Under the pieces are notes generated by a model. It was not told where the DNA came from. It worked only from the letters and a program-made list of their open reading frames with translations, and ran no database searches. The position numbers and the translations under genes are program-made. This document shows positions 8,197 to 16,940 of a DNA stretch of 64,000 bases, one piece after another. Origin of the DNA: Xylanimicrobium pachnodae JCM 13526 = NBRC 107786 (lineage in GTDB: Bacteria; Actinomycetota; Actinomycetes; Actinomycetales; Cellulomonadaceae); contig BCWJ01000010.1 of assembly GCA_001592145.1 (NCBI GenBank), positions 62,001 through 126,000 on the forward strand, written 5' to 3'. The number at the start of each line of letters is the position of its first letter. Position 1 is the stretch's first letter.

Positions 8197-9897
8197 GTGC
8201 CTCACGCGTTCCTGGAGTCCCGCCTGGTCGGCCTGCTGCTCGCCCCCATGGCGGGGGTGCTGCTGTGGGCGGCGTTCCCGGACCAGGGGGCGTGGCCGCT
8301 GACCATCGCCGGGACGGCGGTGCTGCACCTGGCGTTGCGCCGTGATCACGCGGGCTGGGGCTTCCTGGTGGCACTGGTGGCGGGCCTGACGTTCTTCCTG
8401 CCGCACGTGTTCTGGGCGTACCACGCGACCGCGCTGGTGCCGTGGCTTGCGCTCGGCCTGCTCGGCGGCCTGGGGGTGGCCACGTTCGGGGCGGCGTGGA
8501 CGTGGACGCGGCGCCTGGCGTGGGTGCGTGAGCGGGCGTGGGTGCACGTCCTCGCGTTCGCGACGGTGTGGACGGCGGTGGAGCAGTGGCGTTCCGAGGT
8601 GCCGTGGGGCGGGTTCCCGTGGGGGCGTCTGGGCTGGTCGGTGGCCGGGGCGCCCACGGGGCGGGCGGCGTGGCTGGGCGGGGTGCCGCTCGTGTCGTTC
8701 CTGCTCGCCGCGGCGGGGGCGCTGCTCGCCGTGGCGGTGACCCGGGCCGTGGGGGCGGTGCGCGACCGGCCCGCCCGGGGGCGCCAGTGGGGGTCGGTGG
8801 CCGTCTGCGTCGTCGTCGGGGGAGTGCTGGTGTGGGGTCCGGCCGCGTTGCCGCTGCCGCGCGCCGCGGGCACCGCGGCGGTCGCCGACCCGCCGGTCAC
8901 CGCGACGGTCGAGGCGCCGGACCGGTCCGCGTTCGTCGACGCGGGCACCTCCGTCGCGCAGTCGGGGGTGCTGCGCGCCGGCATCGTCCAGGGGAACGTG
9001 CCGAACCCCGGTGACGACGCCGCCTACAACGCCGCCGCCGTGCTGCGCAACCACCTGGACGGCACGCGCGCCCTCGCCGGTGATGCCGCGACCCGCGCCG
9101 CGGCGGGGGGCGAGGGCACGGCGCTCGACGTCGTCCTGTGGCCCGAGGACAGCACGGGGTACGACCCGCAGCACGAGCACACCGTGGCCTCGATGCTCGA
9201 CGACGTCGCCCGCGAGACCGGTACGCCCCTGCTGCTGGGCGCGCAGGAGTGGCCGGCCACCGGTGGACGGTACAACGTGATGCTGCTGTGGCAGGAGGGT
9301 CAGGGCGTCACCCAGCGGTACGCCAAGCAGCACCCGGCGCCGTTCGGCGAGTACATCCCGTGGCGTCCGCTCTTCCGGCTGTTCAGCAGCCAGGTGGACC
9401 GAGTCACCACGGACATGATCGCGGCCACCAACCCGCCCGTGGTCGACGTGCCCGCCCCCGTCCTGGGCAGGCAGGTGCGCGTGGGCCTGGCCATCTGCTT
9501 CGAGGTGGCGTACGACGAGATCCTGCGCGACGCCGTGCGCCGCGGGGCCCAGGTGCTCGTCGTACCCACCAACAACGCGTCGTTCGGCACCAGCCCCGAG
9601 TCGACCCAGCAGCTGCAGATGACCCGCCTGCAGGCCATCGCGTCCGGCCGCGCCGCGGTGCAGGTCTCCACGGTGGGGGTCTCGGGCGTCATCGCCCCTG
9701 ACGGCACCCTCGTGGCCCGCACCGGACTGTTCACCGCGGACCGGATCAACGCCCTGCTCCCGCTGCGCACCACGTGGACCCCGGCGGTCGCCGCCGGGTA
9801 CTGGCCGGGCTGGGTGGTCTCGGCGACCGGCGGCCTGCTCGCCCTGGGCGGACTCGCGTCCGGCATGGCCCGCCGGCGCCGGGCAAGCGCGGCCTGA
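8197..9897 (+). CDS. lnt: Apolipoprotein N-acyltransferase
   Basis: Lnt transfers an acyl chain from phospholipid to the N-terminal Cys of lipoproteins in the membrane. The 566-residue protein has about five to six N-terminal membrane segments and a C-terminal nitrilase domain with the Glu-Lys-Cys triad signatures: LWPEDSTGYDP (Glu), RYAKQHPAPFGEYIPWR (Lys) and VGLAICFEVAYDE (Cys). A final hydrophobic stretch (AAGYWPGWVVSATGGLLALGGL) anchors the end. GTG at 8197 is taken because TACCCT at 8185-8190 lies 6 bases before it. The frame is open further upstream, but that part overlaps the amidohydrolase and has no coding character. Confidence 0.93.
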   Translation: MPHAFLESRLVGLLLAPMAGVLLWAAFPDQGAWPLTIAGTAVLHLALRRDHAGWGFLVALVAGLTFFLPHVFWAYHATALVPWLALGLLGGLGVATFGAAWTWTRRLAWVRERAWVHVLAFATVWTAVEQWRSEVPWGGFPWGRLGWSVAGAPTGRAAWLGGVPLVSFLLAAAGALLAVAVTRAVGAVRDRPARGRQWGSVAVCVVVGGVLVWGPAALPLPRAAGTAAVADPPVTATVEAPDRSAFVDAGTSVAQSGVLRAGIVQGNVPNPGDDAAYNAAAVLRNHLDGTRALAGDAATRAAAGGEGTALDVVLWPEDSTGYDPQHEHTVASMLDDVARETGTPLLLGAQEWPATGGRYNVMLLWQEGQGVTQRYAKQHPAPFGEYIPWRPLFRLFSSQVDRVTTDMIAATNPPVVDVPAPVLGRQVRVGLAICFEVAYDEILRDAVRRGAQVLVVPTNNASFGTSPESTQQLQMTRLQAIASGRAAVQVSTVGVSGVIAPDGTLVARTGLFTADRINALLPLRTTWTPAVAAGYWPGWVVSATGGLLALGGLASGMARRRRASAA

Positions 9898-9901
9898 GCC
9901 C

Positions 9902-10040
9902 GTCGCACCTCGACCCGGCACACGTCGACCGCCACATCTGGACCCGCCACATCTGGACCCGCCACATCTGGACCCGCCACATCTGGACCCGCCACATCTG
10001 GACCCGCCACGCCCGGACCCGCCACGCCCGGACCCGCCAC
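9902..10040. repeat. 15-bp tandem minisatellite after lnt
   Basis: Five perfect copies of GCCACATCTGGACCC fill 9931-10005. Two variant copies, GCCACGCCCGGACCC, follow at 10006-10035, and a partial GCCAC ends the array. Two degenerate units (9902-9916 and 9917-9930, the latter 14 bp) precede it. The array is between the lnt stop and the terminator, so it would lie in the lnt 3' untranslated region. The period is a multiple of three, but no plausible gene uses it. Confidence 0.95.
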
Positions 10041-10050
10041 CGGCGCGACG

Positions 10051-10084
10051 AAGGCCGGCACCCCGGTGCAGGGGTACCGGCCTT
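10051..10084. terminator. Bidirectional terminator between lnt and rbpA
   Basis: The arms AAGGCCGGCACCCC (10051-10064) and GGGGTACCGGCCTT (10071-10084) pair with one mismatch around a 6-base loop. The A-tract on one side and T-tract on the other make it usable in both directions for the convergent genes lnt and rbpA. Confidence 0.85.
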
Positions 10085-10098
10085 CGGGTCAGCAGGGC

Positions 10099-10443
10099 TC
10101 AGGCGCCGCGGCGCAGCTTGCCGGCGCGCAGCAGCTCGAGGCGCTCGTCGAGCAGGTCCTGCAGCTCGGCGACCGTGCGCCGCTCCAGGAGCATGTCCCA
10201 GTGCGTGCGCTGCGGCTTGACCGCTTTCGGTTCGGGCTGCTCGGCGTCGCGCAGGAGCGCCTCCTCGCCGCAGCGGCACTCCCACACCGGGGGAACCTCG
10301 GCGTCGGTGGCGAACGGCAGGATGATGGTGTGCCCGTTGGGGCAGTCGTAGTACGCCTGGAAGCGTGGGGCGAAGTCGACGCCCTCGTCGGACTCCATGC
10401 TCTTCGCGCCGATGCTCATGCCGCGCAGGGACCGGTCGGCCAT
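10099..10443 (-). CDS. rbpA: RNA polymerase-binding protein RbpA
   Basis: RbpA binds the principal sigma factor and RNA polymerase and stabilises the open complex in Actinobacteria. The 114-residue product has the family N-terminal tail (MADRSLRGMSIGAKSMESDEGVDFAPR), the core with CPNGH and CRCG, and the basic linker plus sigma-interacting helix (PQRTHWDMLLERRTVAELQDLLDERLELLR). The ATG has a good ribosome binding site, AGGAGG at 10449-10454. The upstream region holds a sigma-R-like promoter (10520-10545), consistent with stress control of rbpA known in Streptomyces. Confidence 0.97.
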   Translation of the reverse strand: MADRSLRGMSIGAKSMESDEGVDFAPRFQAYYDCPNGHTIILPFATDAEVPPVWECRCGEEALLRDAEQPEPKAVKPQRTHWDMLLERRTVAELQDLLDERLELLRAGKLRRGA

Positions 10444-10519
10444 GTCGTCCTCCTGGGGTTAGGGGTACTGGATGCGGCCCTCATCGGGCCGGGACGGGTC
10501 GGTAGACCCTTAAGGTTCC

Positions 10520-10545
10520 AACGCCACGACGTGGCGCCCTGTTCC
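10520..10545 (-). promoter_or_regulatory. Sigma-R/ECF-like promoter of rbpA
   Basis: Reading the minus strand, GGAAC (10541-10545) is followed after exactly 18 bases by GTT (10520-10522). This matches the sigma-R pattern GGAAT-N18-GTT except for the fifth base. Transcription would start near 10513 and give a leader of about 70 bases before rbpA. Streptomyces rbpA is a known sigma-R target, which makes the match more credible. Confidence 0.65.
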
Positions 10546-10793
10546 GCCGTCTTGTGGAGACCGGGCACCAGCCCGCAGCGGCTTACCGCCCTTCAGGGTG
10601 GCGGGTTTGCGCCCGGAACGCAATTTGGGGCGCGCTCACCGGCGCGGGCAGGCCCTCCGATGGCGGCCGCGGTGACATACGCCACGCATCCGCGGGACCT
10701 TCGGGCGCCGACCCACGTGACGGGGCTGCGCGTGATGGTCACACTGGGTCGAGGGCACGGGCCGCCCCGGGAATGGACTGGACGTCGTCCGGG
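10546..10793. other. Non-coding stretch between rbpA and the monooxygenase operon
   Basis: Apart from the rbpA promoter at its left and the palindrome at 10805-10824 to its right, I see no gene or RNA in this stretch. The open frames that cross it have no start signal and no recognisable protein. Confidence 0.6.
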
Positions 10794-10804
10794 TTGACCC
10801 GCAC

Positions 10805-10824
10805 GTCCATGCAAATGCATGGAC
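10805..10824. promoter_or_regulatory. Perfect palindrome, candidate operator of the monooxygenase operon
   Basis: The arms GTCCATGCA (10805-10813) and TGCATGGAC (10816-10824) flank AA, a perfect 9-2-9 inverted repeat. It lies 27 bases before the start of the flavin monooxygenase and just after TTGACC (10794-10799), a possible -35. Size and AT core suit a dimeric MarR- or TetR-type regulator. No regulator gene is adjacent, so the protein is unknown. Confidence 0.55.
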
Positions 10825-10850
10825 TTCGGTCGAGCAGGGAGTTGAGCGTC

Positions 10851-12050
10851 GTGCAGTTCGGAATCTTCTCGGTCAGTGACGTCACCACGGACCCGACCAC
10901 GGGTCACACGCCTGACGACACCGAGCGCGTGCGCAACATGCTCACCATCGCCCGGCACGCGGACGACGTCGGACTCGACGTGTTCGCCACCGGGGAGCAC
11001 CACAACCCGCCGTTCGTCGCCTCCAGCCCGACGACGATGCTCGGCTACCTGGCGGGGGTGACCAAGAACATCACCCTGTCGACGGCGACCACCCTGATCA
11101 CCACGAATGACCCGGTACGCCTTGCCGAGGAGTACGCGATGCTCCAGGTCATCTCCGACGGCCGCATGGATCTGATGATGGGCCGCGGCAACACCGGGCC
11201 GGTGTACCCGTGGTTCGGCAAGGACATCCGCCAGGGCATCCCCCTCGCCATCGAGAACTACGCCCTGCTGCGCCGCCTGTGGACCGAGGACGTCGTGGAC
11301 TGGGAGGGCAAGTTCCGCACGCCGCTCCAGGGGTTCACCTCGACCCCGCGCCCGCTCGACGGCGTGCCGCCGTTCGTGTGGCACGGCTCGATCCGCAGCC
11401 CCGAGATCGCCGAGCAGGCCGCCTTCTACGGCGACGGGTTCCTGCACAACAACATCTTCTGGCCCATGCGCCACACCAAGCAGATGATCGAGTTCTACCG
11501 CCAGCGGTACGCGCACTACGGGCACGGTCGCGCGGACCAGGCGATCGTCGGCCTGGGCGGCCAGGTGTTCGTGCGCAAGAACAGCCAGGACGCCGTCGCC
11601 GAGTTCCAGCCGTACTTCGACGAGGCTCCCGTCTACGGTCACGGCCCCTCGATGGCGGACTTCACGAAGGAGACGCCGCTGACCGTCGGGTCCCCGCAGC
11701 AGGTCATCGACCGGTACGGAGCCTTCGTCGAGGAGGTCGGCTACTACCAGCGCCAGCTCTTCCTCGTGGACCACGCCGGCCTGCCGCTGAAGACCGTCCT
11801 GGAGCAGATCGACCTGCTCGCCGGCGAGATCGTGCCCGAGCTGCGCCGGATCGTCGAGGCCAAGCGCCCCGCCGACGACGTCCCCCTCAACCCGCCCACC
11901 CACGCGGAGCGCGTGGCCGCGGCCCGGGCGGCCGGGCAGTCCGCCGCAGGCCACGTGGGCGGCACCACCGACCGCTGGACGGGCCTGCGTGCGGAGGAGG
12001 GCGACCCCGCCGCCCTTCAGCCCACCGCGGGCCGCGCGTTCGGGCTGTGA
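10851..12050 (+). CDS. Luciferase-like FMN-dependent monooxygenase (CE1758 family type)
   Basis: This 399-residue LLM-class flavin monooxygenase begins MQFGIFSVSDVT and shows family stretches EHHNPPFVASSPTTMLGYLAG, TLITTNDPVRLAEEYAMLQVISDGRMDLMMGRGN and PPFVWHGSIRSPEIAEQA. Such enzymes use FMNH2 delivered by a partner reductase to oxidise an organic substrate, here unknown. GTG at 10851 follows a purine-rich AGGGAG; an in-frame TTG is 9 bases upstream. The next gene is an FMN reductase 11 bases downstream, so the two form a two-component system. The last 60 residues are polar and low in complexity. A palindrome upstream suggests specific control. Confidence 0.88.
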   Translation: MQFGIFSVSDVTTDPTTGHTPDDTERVRNMLTIARHADDVGLDVFATGEHHNPPFVASSPTTMLGYLAGVTKNITLSTATTLITTNDPVRLAEEYAMLQVISDGRMDLMMGRGNTGPVYPWFGKDIRQGIPLAIENYALLRRLWTEDVVDWEGKFRTPLQGFTSTPRPLDGVPPFVWHGSIRSPEIAEQAAFYGDGFLHNNIFWPMRHTKQMIEFYRQRYAHYGHGRADQAIVGLGGQVFVRKNSQDAVAEFQPYFDEAPVYGHGPSMADFTKETPLTVGSPQQVIDRYGAFVEEVGYYQRQLFLVDHAGLPLKTVLEQIDLLAGEIVPELRRIVEAKRPADDVPLNPPTHAERVAAARAAGQSAAGHVGGTTDRWTGLRAEEGDPAALQPTAGRAFGL

Positions 12051-12061
12051 GGAGACCTCCG

Positions 12062-12685
12062 TTGAACGCACGAAACCTCGTCGTCGTCTCCGCCGGGCTG
12101 TCGACACCGTCCTCCACGCGGCTCCTCGCCGACCGCCTCACCGAGGCCACCGTCAGCGCGCTCGACGCCGCGGGCCAGGACGTCCACGTCGAGAACATCG
12201 AGCTGCGCGAGCACGCCCACGCCGTCGTCGACGCCACCCTGACCGGGTTCCCCACGGGGGACCTGGCCGTGGCGCTCGACCACCTGTACGCCGCGGACGC
12301 CCTGATCGCGGTCACCCCCGTGTTCACGACCACCTACTCGGGGCTGTTCAAGTCGTTCGTCGACATCATCGACAAGGACTCCCTGCGCGGCCTGCCCGTG
12401 CTGCTCGGCGCGACGGGCGGCACGTCCCGGCACTCGCTCGCCCTCGACTACTCGATGCGCCCCCTGTTCACCTACCTGCGCGCCGACGTCCTGCCGACCG
12501 CGGTGTTCGCCGCGACCGACGACTGGGCGGGCGGGGGAGACGAGGTCAACCCGCTGCCCCGGCGCATCGTGCGTGCCGGGCAGGAGCTGGCCGCCCGGGT
12601 CGCGGGGCGCACGCCCACGGCGCCGGTCAACCCGTTCGCGGCGACGCCGTCGTTCACCGACCTGCTCGCGGGCGGTGGGCTCTGA
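12062..12685 (+). CDS. NAD(P)H-dependent FMN reductase (CE1759 family type)
   Basis: This 207-residue flavodoxin-like reductase starts LNARNLVVVSAGLSTPSSTRLLADRL, with the phosphate-binding loop GLSTPSSTR, followed by ADALIAVTPVFTTTYSGLFKSFVDIID and LLGATGGTSRHSLALDY, as in NADPH-dependent FMN reductases. It would supply FMNH2 to the monooxygenase encoded immediately upstream. The start is TTG at 12062, with GGAGAC just upstream as ribosome binding site; no ATG or GTG fits the conserved N-terminus. It is the last gene of the pair; a strong terminator follows. Confidence 0.88.
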   Translation: MNARNLVVVSAGLSTPSSTRLLADRLTEATVSALDAAGQDVHVENIELREHAHAVVDATLTGFPTGDLAVALDHLYAADALIAVTPVFTTTYSGLFKSFVDIIDKDSLRGLPVLLGATGGTSRHSLALDYSMRPLFTYLRADVLPTAVFAATDDWAGGGDEVNPLPRRIVRAGQELAARVAGRTPTAPVNPFAATPSFTDLLAGGGL

Positions 12686-12700
12686 CGGCACCTGGGCACT

Positions 12701-12732
12701 GGGTCCTGCCGCTGTGCGCAGCGGCAGGACCC
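12701..12732. terminator. Bidirectional terminator, FMN reductase / ald
   Basis: A perfect 14-bp stem, GGGTCCTGCCGCTG (12701-12714) with CAGCGGCAGGACCC (12719-12732), closes a 4-base loop between two convergent genes. There is no strong T-tract, as is common in high-GC genomes. Confidence 0.85.
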
Positions 12733-12733
12733 C

Positions 12734-13858
12734 CTATGCACGCCAGGTGCGCAGCGCGTCCAGGGTGGTGAGGTCCAGCCCGTGCGCCCGCGCGACCCCG
12801 TCGTGCAGCACGGCGCCGGCGTGCGTGTTCAGGCCGCGCGCCAACGTCGCGTCGGCGCGCACCGCGCTCTCCCAGCCGAGGTTCGCCAGCTCGACGACGT
12901 AGGGCAGGGTGACGTTCGTCAGCGCACGGGTCGAGGTGTTGGGCACCGCGCCGGGCATGTTCGCCACGGCGTAGAACGTCGACCCGTGCACCCGGTACGT
13001 GGGATCGGCGTGCGTCGTCGGCCGGGAGTCCTCGAAGCAGCCGCCCTGGTCGATCGCGATGTCCACGAGCACCGAACCGGGCCGCATGCGCGAGACGAGC
13101 TCCGAGGTGACCAGGACGGGCGCCTTGGCGCCCGCGACGAGCACCGCACCGATCACGAGGTCCGCGTCGAGCACCGCATGCTCCAGCTCCCAGGCGGTCG
13201 ACGCGAGCGTCTGGATACGCCCGCCGAACCGGTTGTCGGCGTTCACGAGCGCCCGGGCGCTGCGGTCCAGGACCGTGACCCGCGCCCCCATCCCGACGGC
13301 GACGTGCGCCGCGTTGAGGCCGGAGACACCGGCCCCCACGATGACCACGTGCCCTGGCGCGACCCCGGGCACCCCGCCGAGCAGGACGCCGCGCCCGCCC
13401 GCCGCCTTGAGCAGCGCCGCGGCCCCGACCTGGGGTGCCAGGCGCCCGGCCACCTCGGACATGGGGGCCAGCAGCGGCAGGGAGCCGTCGTCGGCCTCGA
13501 CCGTCTCGTAGGCGATCGTCGTCACGCCACGGTCCAGCAGCCGCTCGGTGAGCTGACGGTCGGCCGCCAGGTGCAGGTAGGTGAAGAGCACCTGCCCTTC
13601 GCGCAGGTACCCGTACTCGGCGGGCACCGGCTCCTTGACCTTGAGCACGAGCTCGCCCGCCGCCCAGGTCGACGCCGCGTCCGGTTCGATCACGGCACCG
13701 GCGGCCGCGTACTCGTCGTCGTGAATGGTGGAGCCCTCGCCGGCGCCGGCCTGGACGTGGACGCTGTGTCCGTGCCGCACCAGCTCGTGCACACCTGCGG
13801 GCGTGACCGCGACGCGGTACTCGTGAACCTTGACTTCCTGGGGTACGGCGATGCGCAT
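12734..13858 (-). CDS. ald: Alanine dehydrogenase
   Basis: The enzyme interconverts L-alanine and pyruvate plus ammonia with NAD. The 374-residue product starts [27 protein letters not shown], the family signature, with substrate residues in [10 protein letters not shown] and FTYLHLA, and the Rossmann loop [16 protein letters not shown] near residue 170. The C-terminus carries [16 protein letters not shown], typical of alanine dehydrogenases. ATG at 13858 has GGGAGG 7 bases upstream; the longer frame up to 13933 has no ribosome binding site. A 17-bp palindrome lies in the leader. No lrp-type regulator is adjacent. Confidence 0.95.
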   Translation of the reverse strand: MRIAVPQEVKVHEYRVAVTPAGVHELVRHGHSVHVQAGAGEGSTIHDDEYAAAGAVIEPDAASTWAAGELVLKVKEPVPAEYGYLREGQVLFTYLHLAADRQLTERLLDRGVTTIAYETVEADDGSLPLLAPMSEVAGRLAPQVGAAALLKAAGGRGVLLGGVPGVAPGHVVIVGAGVSGLNAAHVAVGMGARVTVLDRSARALVNADNRFGGRIQTLASTAWELEHAVLDADLVIGAVLVAGAKAPVLVTSELVSRMRPGSVLVDIAIDQGGCFEDSRPTTHADPTYRVHGSTFYAVANMPGAVPNTSTRALTNVTLPYVVELANLGWESAVRADATLARGLNTHAGAVLHDGVARAHGLDLTTLDALRTWRA

Positions 13859-13876
13859 GACGGGCCTCCCGGACGG

Positions 13877-13893
13877 GGCCGCACGGTGCGGCC
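13877..13893. promoter_or_regulatory. Palindrome in the ald leader
   Basis: GGCCGCAC (13877-13884), one base, then GTGCGGCC (13886-13893) form a perfect 17-bp palindrome 19 bases upstream of the ald start and upstream of the divergent SRPBCC gene. It could be an operator or an RNA hairpin in the leader. Confidence 0.4.
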
Positions 13894-13986
13894 GGGGTCG
13901 GTCACTTCCGATTCTGCGTCCGACGGCGACCACGCGCCGCGCCGGGCCGGACCGACACGCAGGGATGGTGGTGTTTGGATGACGTC

Positions 13987-14460
13987 ATGACCGAAGAACT
14001 GCGCATCGTGTCCGCAAGCCGCGTGGTGAACGCCCCCGCCGCGGCGATCTTCGAGCTCATCGCCGATCCTGCCCGTCAGCCCGAGTGGGACGGCAACGCC
14101 AACCTCGCCGCGGCGGCGCCCGGGCAGCGGGTTCACGCCGTCGGCGACTCGTTCGTGATGACGAACACCGGGGGATCCGTGCGGCAGAACCACGTCACCG
14201 AGTTCACCGAGGGGCGGCTGATCGCGTGGCAGCCGGCACCCGTGGGCGAGCCCGTCCCCGGTCACCTGTGGCGCTGGGAGCTGGAACCCGCGAGCCCCAC
14301 GAGCACCCGGGTGACGCACACCTACGACTGGACGGCCCTGACCGACGCACGACGGTTCGACCGAGCGCGGGCCACCACGGCGGACAAGCTCGAGGCGTCC
14401 CTGGACCGGCTGGCGGCCCTGGCGGAGAGCCGCGCCTCCGGCGGTGAGACTGCCGGGTGA
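13987..14460 (+). CDS. SRPBCC family protein (START-like lipid/ligand-binding fold)
   Basis: This 157-residue protein has the START-like pattern VSASRVVNAPAAAIFELIADPARQPEWDGN at the start, GDSFVMTNTGGSVRQNHVTEF and LIAWQP in the middle, and a C-terminal long helix ATTADKLEASLDRLAALAE. Members bind hydrophobic ligands; the ligand is unknown. ATG at 13987 is preferred over the ATG at 13975 because the homology begins soon after. It is divergent from ald with about 130 bases between them. Confidence 0.85.
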   Translation: MTEELRIVSASRVVNAPAAAIFELIADPARQPEWDGNANLAAAAPGQRVHAVGDSFVMTNTGGSVRQNHVTEFTEGRLIAWQPAPVGEPVPGHLWRWELEPASPTSTRVTHTYDWTALTDARRFDRARATTADKLEASLDRLAALAESRASGGETAG

Positions 14461-14483
14461 CACCGCACGGCGTCAGTCCGACA

Positions 14484-14606
14484 ATGGACGCACGGCAGCC
14501 ACACCACACGGCGGCTCAGCTCAGCACCCTCGTGGACCGGTACCGCCGTGGCGCGCTCGACACCGAGGGTCTGAGCCGGGCCGTGGGGCGAACGCTCGCA
14601 TCCTGA
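14484..14606 (+). CDS. Possible 40-residue protein
   Basis: An ATG at 14484 opens a 40-codon frame (MDARQPHHTAAQLSTLVDRY through SRAVGRTLAS). The third codon position is mostly G or C (by my count 32 of 39 codons after the start), which fits coding. The peptide looks like one soluble amphipathic helix. It lies between the SRPBCC gene and argG with no clear ribosome binding site. It may instead be chance or part of a leader; an imperfect hairpin with a long loop overlaps it. Confidence 0.35.
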   Translation: MDARQPHHTAAQLSTLVDRYRRGALDTEGLSRAVGRTLAS

Positions 14607-14657
14607 ACCGGCCCGTGGTCGGCGCGGAGCGGACGCGCGCGTCGACTGCCAGCCGTT

Positions 14658-16140
<1,483 letters not shown>

Positions 16141-16209
16141 CGACCGCGGTCCGGCGCTGGTCCGGGGCAGGTGTGGCACGCGGTGCTACACCCGCCCTAG
16201 ACTGTGGTC

Positions 16210-16491
16210 ATGTCCATGGCGCATCCGCACATCAGCCAGCGCGATCTGCGCATGCGCTCGCGCGAGATCATGGACGCGGTCGAGAAGGGCGAGACCTTCA
16301 CGGTCACGCGCGACGGTCAGGAGATCGGGTCGCTCGTCCCGCTGCGGAGCCGCCGCCGGTTCGTGAGCCGGGAGGAGTTCGCGGCGATGTCCGTCAACGC
16401 GCCCGTGGTGGATCTCGACACCTTCCGCGCGGACCAGGACGTCTCACTCGACCAGCACCAGGACGACCCCTTTGAGCGACGACCCCTTTGA
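16210..16491 (+). CDS. vapB: Antitoxin, Phd/YefM-type (VapB)
   Basis: The 93-residue antitoxin has the Phd/YefM N-terminal DNA-binding fold: ISQRDLRMRSREIMDAVEKGETFTVTRDGQEIGSLVPL. The C-terminal part (EEFAAMSVNAPVVDLDTFRADQDVSLDQHQDDPFERR) would wrap the toxin. TAGACT (16198-16203) lies 6 bases before the ATG, so the mRNA is probably leaderless and starts at the operon promoter. The stop overlaps the toxin start by 4 bases (TTGA). A 16-bp tandem duplication at 16462-16493 has altered its last residues. Confidence 0.9.
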   Translation: MSMAHPHISQRDLRMRSREIMDAVEKGETFTVTRDGQEIGSLVPLRSRRRFVSREEFAAMSVNAPVVDLDTFRADQDVSLDQHQDDPFERRPL

Positions 16492-16493
16492 GC
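16462..16493. repeat. 16-bp tandem duplication at the antitoxin-toxin junction
   Basis: GACGACCCCTTTGAGC occurs twice in direct contact (16462-16477 and 16478-16493). The unit is not a multiple of three. With one copy the antitoxin would end DDPFER and overlap the toxin start by 11 bases; with two it ends DDPFERRPL and overlaps by 4. The toxin start TTG and frame are unchanged. Confidence 0.95.
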
Positions 16494-16916
16494 GCTGATC
16501 CGTCCGTCGGCCTGCTCGACACCAACATCCTGATCCTGCGCGCCCGCATCGATCCGCACGAGCTTCCGGACCGGATGGCGGTCAGCGCGATCACGCTGGC
16601 CGAGCTGTCCGCCGGGGTGCAGCTCGTCACCGGCGACGACGTCGAGGATCGCGTGGAGCGCGCCCGGCGCACGGATGTTCTGCAACGTGCCGAGAACGAG
16701 TTCGACCCGCTCCCGTTCGACGCGGACGCGGCACGGGCGTTCGGCGCACTCTCGGCCGCTGTGCGCGGCATCGGCCGGACGCCGCGGCGCAGGGTGGCGG
16801 ACCTGATGATCGCGGCGGTGGCCGTATCCAACGGGCTGGCCCTCTACACCACGAACCCCGCCGACTTCCGGGGAGCGGAAGCGCTCGTCCAGCTCGTGGC
16901 CGTGACGAGACCGTGA
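16488..16916 (+). CDS. vapC: PIN-domain toxin (VapC-like ribonuclease)
   Basis: This 142-residue PIN-domain protein is the presumed toxin of the upstream antitoxin. Acidic metal ligands are visible: LLDTNILI near residue 9, ITLAELSAGV near 35, and RRVADLMIAAVAVSNGLALYTTNPADFRG towards the C-terminus. VapC toxins cleave RNA, often tRNA or rRNA. The start is TTG at 16488, overlapping the antitoxin stop, so translation is coupled. The residues needed for activity look intact. Confidence 0.92.
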   Translation: MSADPSVGLLDTNILILRARIDPHELPDRMAVSAITLAELSAGVQLVTGDDVEDRVERARRTDVLQRAENEFDPLPFDADAARAFGALSAAVRGIGRTPRRRVADLMIAAVAVSNGLALYTTNPADFRGAEALVQLVAVTRP

Positions 16917-16923
16917 GACAGCG

Positions 16924-16940
16924 GCCCCGCGTTACGGGGC
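16924..16940. terminator. Weak hairpin between vapC and the hydrolase
   Basis: A short stem, GCCCCG with CGGGGC around a 5-base loop that contains the hydrolase stop codon, separates two convergent genes. It is weak and may not terminate alone. Confidence 0.35.

Noticed and set aside
9931-10040. The repeat array as a possible CRISPR.
   Set aside because: The units are in direct contact with no unique spacers and no cas genes are in the window.
9746-10285. A minus-strand frame with MWRVQ repeats over the minisatellite.
   Set aside because: The repeats arise from the 15-bp period; the flanks have no protein character and no start signal.
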